A DNA stretch of 64,000 nt, taken from positions 48,345 to 112,344 of the forward strand of contig NZ_BOMY01000006.1 in NCBI RefSeq assembly GCF_016862435.1, in the 5' to 3' direction. The notes under the pieces were generated by a model, which saw nothing but the letters and a program-made list of their open reading frames with translations, was not told the DNA's origin and made no database searches. The translations under genes and the position numbers were made by a program. The DNA is from Paractinoplanes tereljensis (GTDB taxonomy: Bacteria > Actinomycetota > Actinomycetes > Mycobacteriales > Micromonosporaceae). Of this stretch, positions 61,810 through 64,000 are shown piece after piece (within the stretch, counting starts at the first letter, position 1; each line of letters starts with the position of its first letter).

Positions 61810-62481
61810 GTGAACGCTCGGATTGCCGGCGCCCTCTATCTGCTGACGTTTCTCACGTCGATTCCTACCCTCGTGCTGTACCAACCGGTGCGGGACAACG
61901 CCGACTTCGTGCTCGGGGCCGGCAGTGCCACGTCCGTCACCTGGGGCATTCTGCTCGAGGTTCTGCTGGCCCTGGCATGTGCCGGCACCGCCGTGGCGCT
62001 GTTCCCGATCGCCAAGCGGCGCAGCGAGACGGCCGCGGTGGGCTTCCTCAGCTCCCGGCTGCTGGAGGCCGGCCTGATCCTGCTCGGCGCGGTCAGCCTG
62101 CTGGCCCTGCTGACGCTGCGCCGCGACGCCGCCGGCGCGGACCCGGCCTCGCTCGTCGCGGCCGGGCACACCCTGCTGGCGGTCTACGACGGGGCGTTCC
62201 TGGTCGGCCAGAGCCTGATGCCCGTTCTCAATGCGGCGTTCCTGGGCAGCGTGATGTACCAGTCCGGCCTGGTGCCCCGGGTCATTCCGGTGGTCGGCCT
62301 GATCGGCGCGCCCCTGCTGCTGGCCTCCGACGTCGCGATCCTGTTCGGCCTCTACGAGCGGGACGCCCCGCTGGCCGCGCTGGCCGCCCTCCCGATCGCG
62401 GCCTGGGAGCTGGCGCTCGGTTTCTACCTGCTCTTCAAGGGCTTCCGGCCTTCTCCGATGGCGTCGCGCTTGTCACGATGA
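61810..62481 (+). CDS. DUF4386 family membrane protein
   Basis: 223 residues, six TM helices, beginning ARIAGALYLLTFLTSIP and with the family segments LEVLLALACAGTAVALFPI and SLMPVLNAAFLGSVMYQSGLVPR. Function of DUF4386 is unknown. GTG start with GAGG 7 nt upstream. The next gene starts 5 bp on. Confidence 0.85.
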   Translation: MNARIAGALYLLTFLTSIPTLVLYQPVRDNADFVLGAGSATSVTWGILLEVLLALACAGTAVALFPIAKRRSETAAVGFLSSRLLEAGLILLGAVSLLALLTLRRDAAGADPASLVAAGHTLLAVYDGAFLVGQSLMPVLNAAFLGSVMYQSGLVPRVIPVVGLIGAPLLLASDVAILFGLYERDAPLAALAALPIAAWELALGFYLLFKGFRPSPMASRLSR

Positions 62482-62485
62482 GGGC

Positions 62486-62797
62486 ATGACCCCCGGACGG
62501 CGGATGGCGATGGCTTCGGCCGCGCTCACCCTGATCATGATCGTTGTCTACCTCGGACTGATCAGCCGGCAGGGCAACCAGCCGGCCGTCTGGTTCGTCG
62601 CCGGCCTGGCGGTGGCCGCGGTGCTGGCCGGTTACGGCTCGTTCGCCGCGGCACCGCGGCACCGGCCGGCGCTGTTCACCGCGGGCGCGCTGCAGCTGGC
62701 GCTGGGGCTGCTCGGCATCCTGTCGATCGGCCTCCCGATCGTCGCGGCGGGCGTGCTGGCCGTCGTCGCCGCCGGCCGGTCAGGGACACCCACGTGA
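62486..62797 (+). CDS. Small membrane protein (103 aa)
   Basis: Three to four hydrophobic helices (AALTLIMIVVYLGLIS, VWFVAGLAVAAVLAGYGSF, LGLLGILSIGLPIVAAGVLAVVAA) and almost no soluble part. Starts 5 bases after the DUF4386 stop with GAGGG upstream; probably translated from the same mRNA. Family not recognised. Confidence 0.75.
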   Translation: MTPGRRMAMASAALTLIMIVVYLGLISRQGNQPAVWFVAGLAVAAVLAGYGSFAAAPRHRPALFTAGALQLALGLLGILSIGLPIVAAGVLAVVAAGRSGTPT

Positions 62798-62816
62798 TCA
62801 GGTTAGGGCTCGTTAA

Positions 62817-62838
62817 GGAAGGCCGGTTAGGGCCTTCC
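62817..62838 (+). terminator. Hairpin after the DUF4386/membrane gene pair
   Basis: GGAAGGCC/GGCCTTCC, 8-bp perfect stem with a 6-nt loop and no T-tract; possible terminator. Confidence 0.5.
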
Positions 62839-62926
62839 GCCGAACTCCGGCAAAGTTAATTCACCGTCATCTATCGGTTCACGTCTGCCTCCGAGGCTCC
62901 GGGCAACCCCTGCCAAGGAGGCTCCG

Positions 62927-63424
62927 ATGACCCGGCGAATCCTCGTCGTCCTGCTGCTCACCGTCGCCGCCCTGTTCCCCGCCGGCGCCGCCTACGCGGC
63001 CGACAGCAAGGCCACCGTCCTGTCCAACTGGACCCAGCCGACCGCGGCCAGCTTCAACGCCTGGAACGCCGCCCGCAACGACCGGGCACCGTGGGCCTCC
63101 TACAGCTTCGACTGGTCGACCGACTACTGCTCGTCCAGCCCGGACAACCCGCTCGGTTACGCCTTCGACATCCCCTGCTGGCACCACGATTTCGGCTACC
63201 GCAACTACAAGGCGATCGGCACCTTCGCGGCCAACAAGTCCCGCGTCGACGACACCTTCTACGCCGACCTCAGGCGAGTCTGCGCCACCTACAGCTCAGC
63301 CAGCCAGGCCGCCTGCAACAGCCTGGCCTGGACCTACTACCAGGCGGTCAAGCTGTTCGGCTCACTCGCCACGGTGACCCCGGCCGACCTCGACCGAGCC
63401 GCCGCCCTCACTGGCAAAGCGTGA
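62927..63424 (+). CDS. Secreted prokaryotic phospholipase A2
   Basis: 165 residues: Sec signal peptide (about 1-24, AYA) and a 140-residue helical domain with the catalytic pair in PCWHHDFGYRNYK (His-Asp dyad) and the preceding DYCSSSPDNPLG calcium-loop-like segment; two disulfides are likely (four Cys). Matches streptomycete-type secreted PLA2, which needs Ca2+ and releases the sn-2 fatty acid. AAGGAGG ribosome site 6 nt before the ATG. Confidence 0.9.
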   Translation: MTRRILVVLLLTVAALFPAGAAYAADSKATVLSNWTQPTAASFNAWNAARNDRAPWASYSFDWSTDYCSSSPDNPLGYAFDIPCWHHDFGYRNYKAIGTFAANKSRVDDTFYADLRRVCATYSSASQAACNSLAWTYYQAVKLFGSLATVTPADLDRAAALTGKA

Positions 63425-64000
63425 GACCGGGGCGCTGCCGATCGCGGCCAACTGAGCTGCGCCGGCAGCGCCTCGGCGCCCTCCCGCAACCAAGTCGCCC
63501 GGACGACCCCCGCGGCGGAAGCGCCGAGGCAGCCCGCAACCTTGGCAGCTTGCAGCTCAGGCGGGAAGGTTCCGGCCAGGACCAGTTAATCCCGATCCAC
63601 ACCCTGGTCGCTACGCCATGCGGATCAACCCATTAGCAGTCGATCTCAACCATTTCCGCGGAGGCCGAACCCGGATCGGTTTGGATTTCCCCTAGCCGGC
63701 GGAGCATGTATTTTGATGGTGGCCATTCTGGCTGATTCCACGTGCGTCACGGCCGCCGTTCCAAATTCATTAATCTTGAAACGGCCGGCATTTCTCGCAC
63801 GCTGCAGCTCAACGCCGGCCGCGCCCGGCTGTTGGTTACTTCCCGGGCGTCGCCGCCGACCCGAAGACACCCGCCCAGGTGCGGTCGGCGACGAACGCCG
63901 GCCGCCGGCATCTCCGAGTGGCCGGCGGGGCAGGACCACGCGGCGACTTTGTTGTTCACGCGGTTCCACCAGCCCGACGTCGACCCGGACGGCGGCATCA
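63425..64000. other. Right-edge region without a secure gene
   Basis: A nested inverted repeat (63454-63558) follows the phospholipase gene: GAGCTGC/GCAGCTC outside and GCCTCGGCGC/GCGCCGAGGC inside. The lower-GC stretch 63600-63790 looks like a promoter region. From about 63890 to the edge a plus-strand frame reads ISEWPAGQDHAATLLFTRF with strongly G/C-ending codons and may be the start of a gene that continues outside the window; no start codon could be fixed. A minus-strand frame is also open to the edge. Confidence 0.4.

Noticed and set aside
63747..63998. Minus-strand 83-codon frame at the right edge
   Set aside because: No ribosome site or known motif; a competing plus-strand frame looks at least as good, so neither is called.

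Overview
The window is high-GC DNA with GTG/TTG starts, dense 4-base stop/start overlaps, many Sec-secreted enzymes, a SARP/AfsR-type regulator and a lone NHEJ polymerase domain. This points to a filamentous actinobacterium, most like Micromonosporaceae (Actinoplanes-type). The taxonomic call is inference from gene style only. No rRNA, CRISPR array, prophage or recognisable IS transposase is visible.

Left part (1-14.7 kb) is a secreted-enzyme region: the end of an LPXTG wall-anchored protein, a GH5 glycosidase, a MerR-type regulator, a thermolysin-like metalloprotease, a lipase / small secreted protein / subtilase operon (the subtilase has an apparent frameshift) divergent from a 1089-residue SARP-ATPase regulator, a second secreted glycosidase-like protein and a SEC-C protein. 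From 14.7 to 24.2 kb are a lipoprotein, an MFS exporter overlapping CobK, two small membrane proteins, a MarR/MFS/isochorismatase-like operon with a visible operator, glucose-6-phosphate dehydrogenase, a GlxA-type regulator, a 40-residue membrane peptide and a PQ-loop protein.

From 24.3 to 27.4 kb an unknown gene and a LigD-type polymerase gene face each other across about 0.9 kb of non-coding repeats: a 27-bp inverted repeat, then five units of about 92 bp. Next come an acyl-CoA dehydrogenase, a PAS-GGDEF cyclase, a membrane alpha/beta hydrolase, a BNR-repeat protein, and a TetR / epoxide hydrolase / SDR locus with repeated operators. At 36.6-41.2 kb an ABC uptake system (ATPase, permease, lipoprotein) faces a GntR regulator and a DUF6282 amidohydrolase. 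The two outer ends of this module carry the same sequence in inverted orientation.

From 41.3 to 60.8 kb: a degenerate beta-lactamase-fold protein, a methyltransferase, a NarL-type two-component system divergent from a fatty-acid desaturase across a perfect 18-bp palindrome (DesK/DesR-like layout), a pyruvate oxidase-type enzyme, an SDR-MpaB oxygenase pair, a phosphatase, a secreted unknown, a GT-C glycosyltransferase, an acyl-CoA synthetase, an intradiol dioxygenase, a CDP-alcohol phosphatidyltransferase, a TRAP-TAXI transporter and a DUF6745 protein.

The right end (60.8-64 kb) has a 29-codon gene with its own promoter and terminator, then a cluster of five tRNA genes (Trp, Ala, Met, Arg, Lys). 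The tRNA-Ala gene is split in its D-loop by about 160-168 nt with perfect terminal inverted repeats and a strongly paired interior. This is the most unusual structure in the window. A DUF4386 protein, a small membrane protein and a secreted phospholipase A2 follow.
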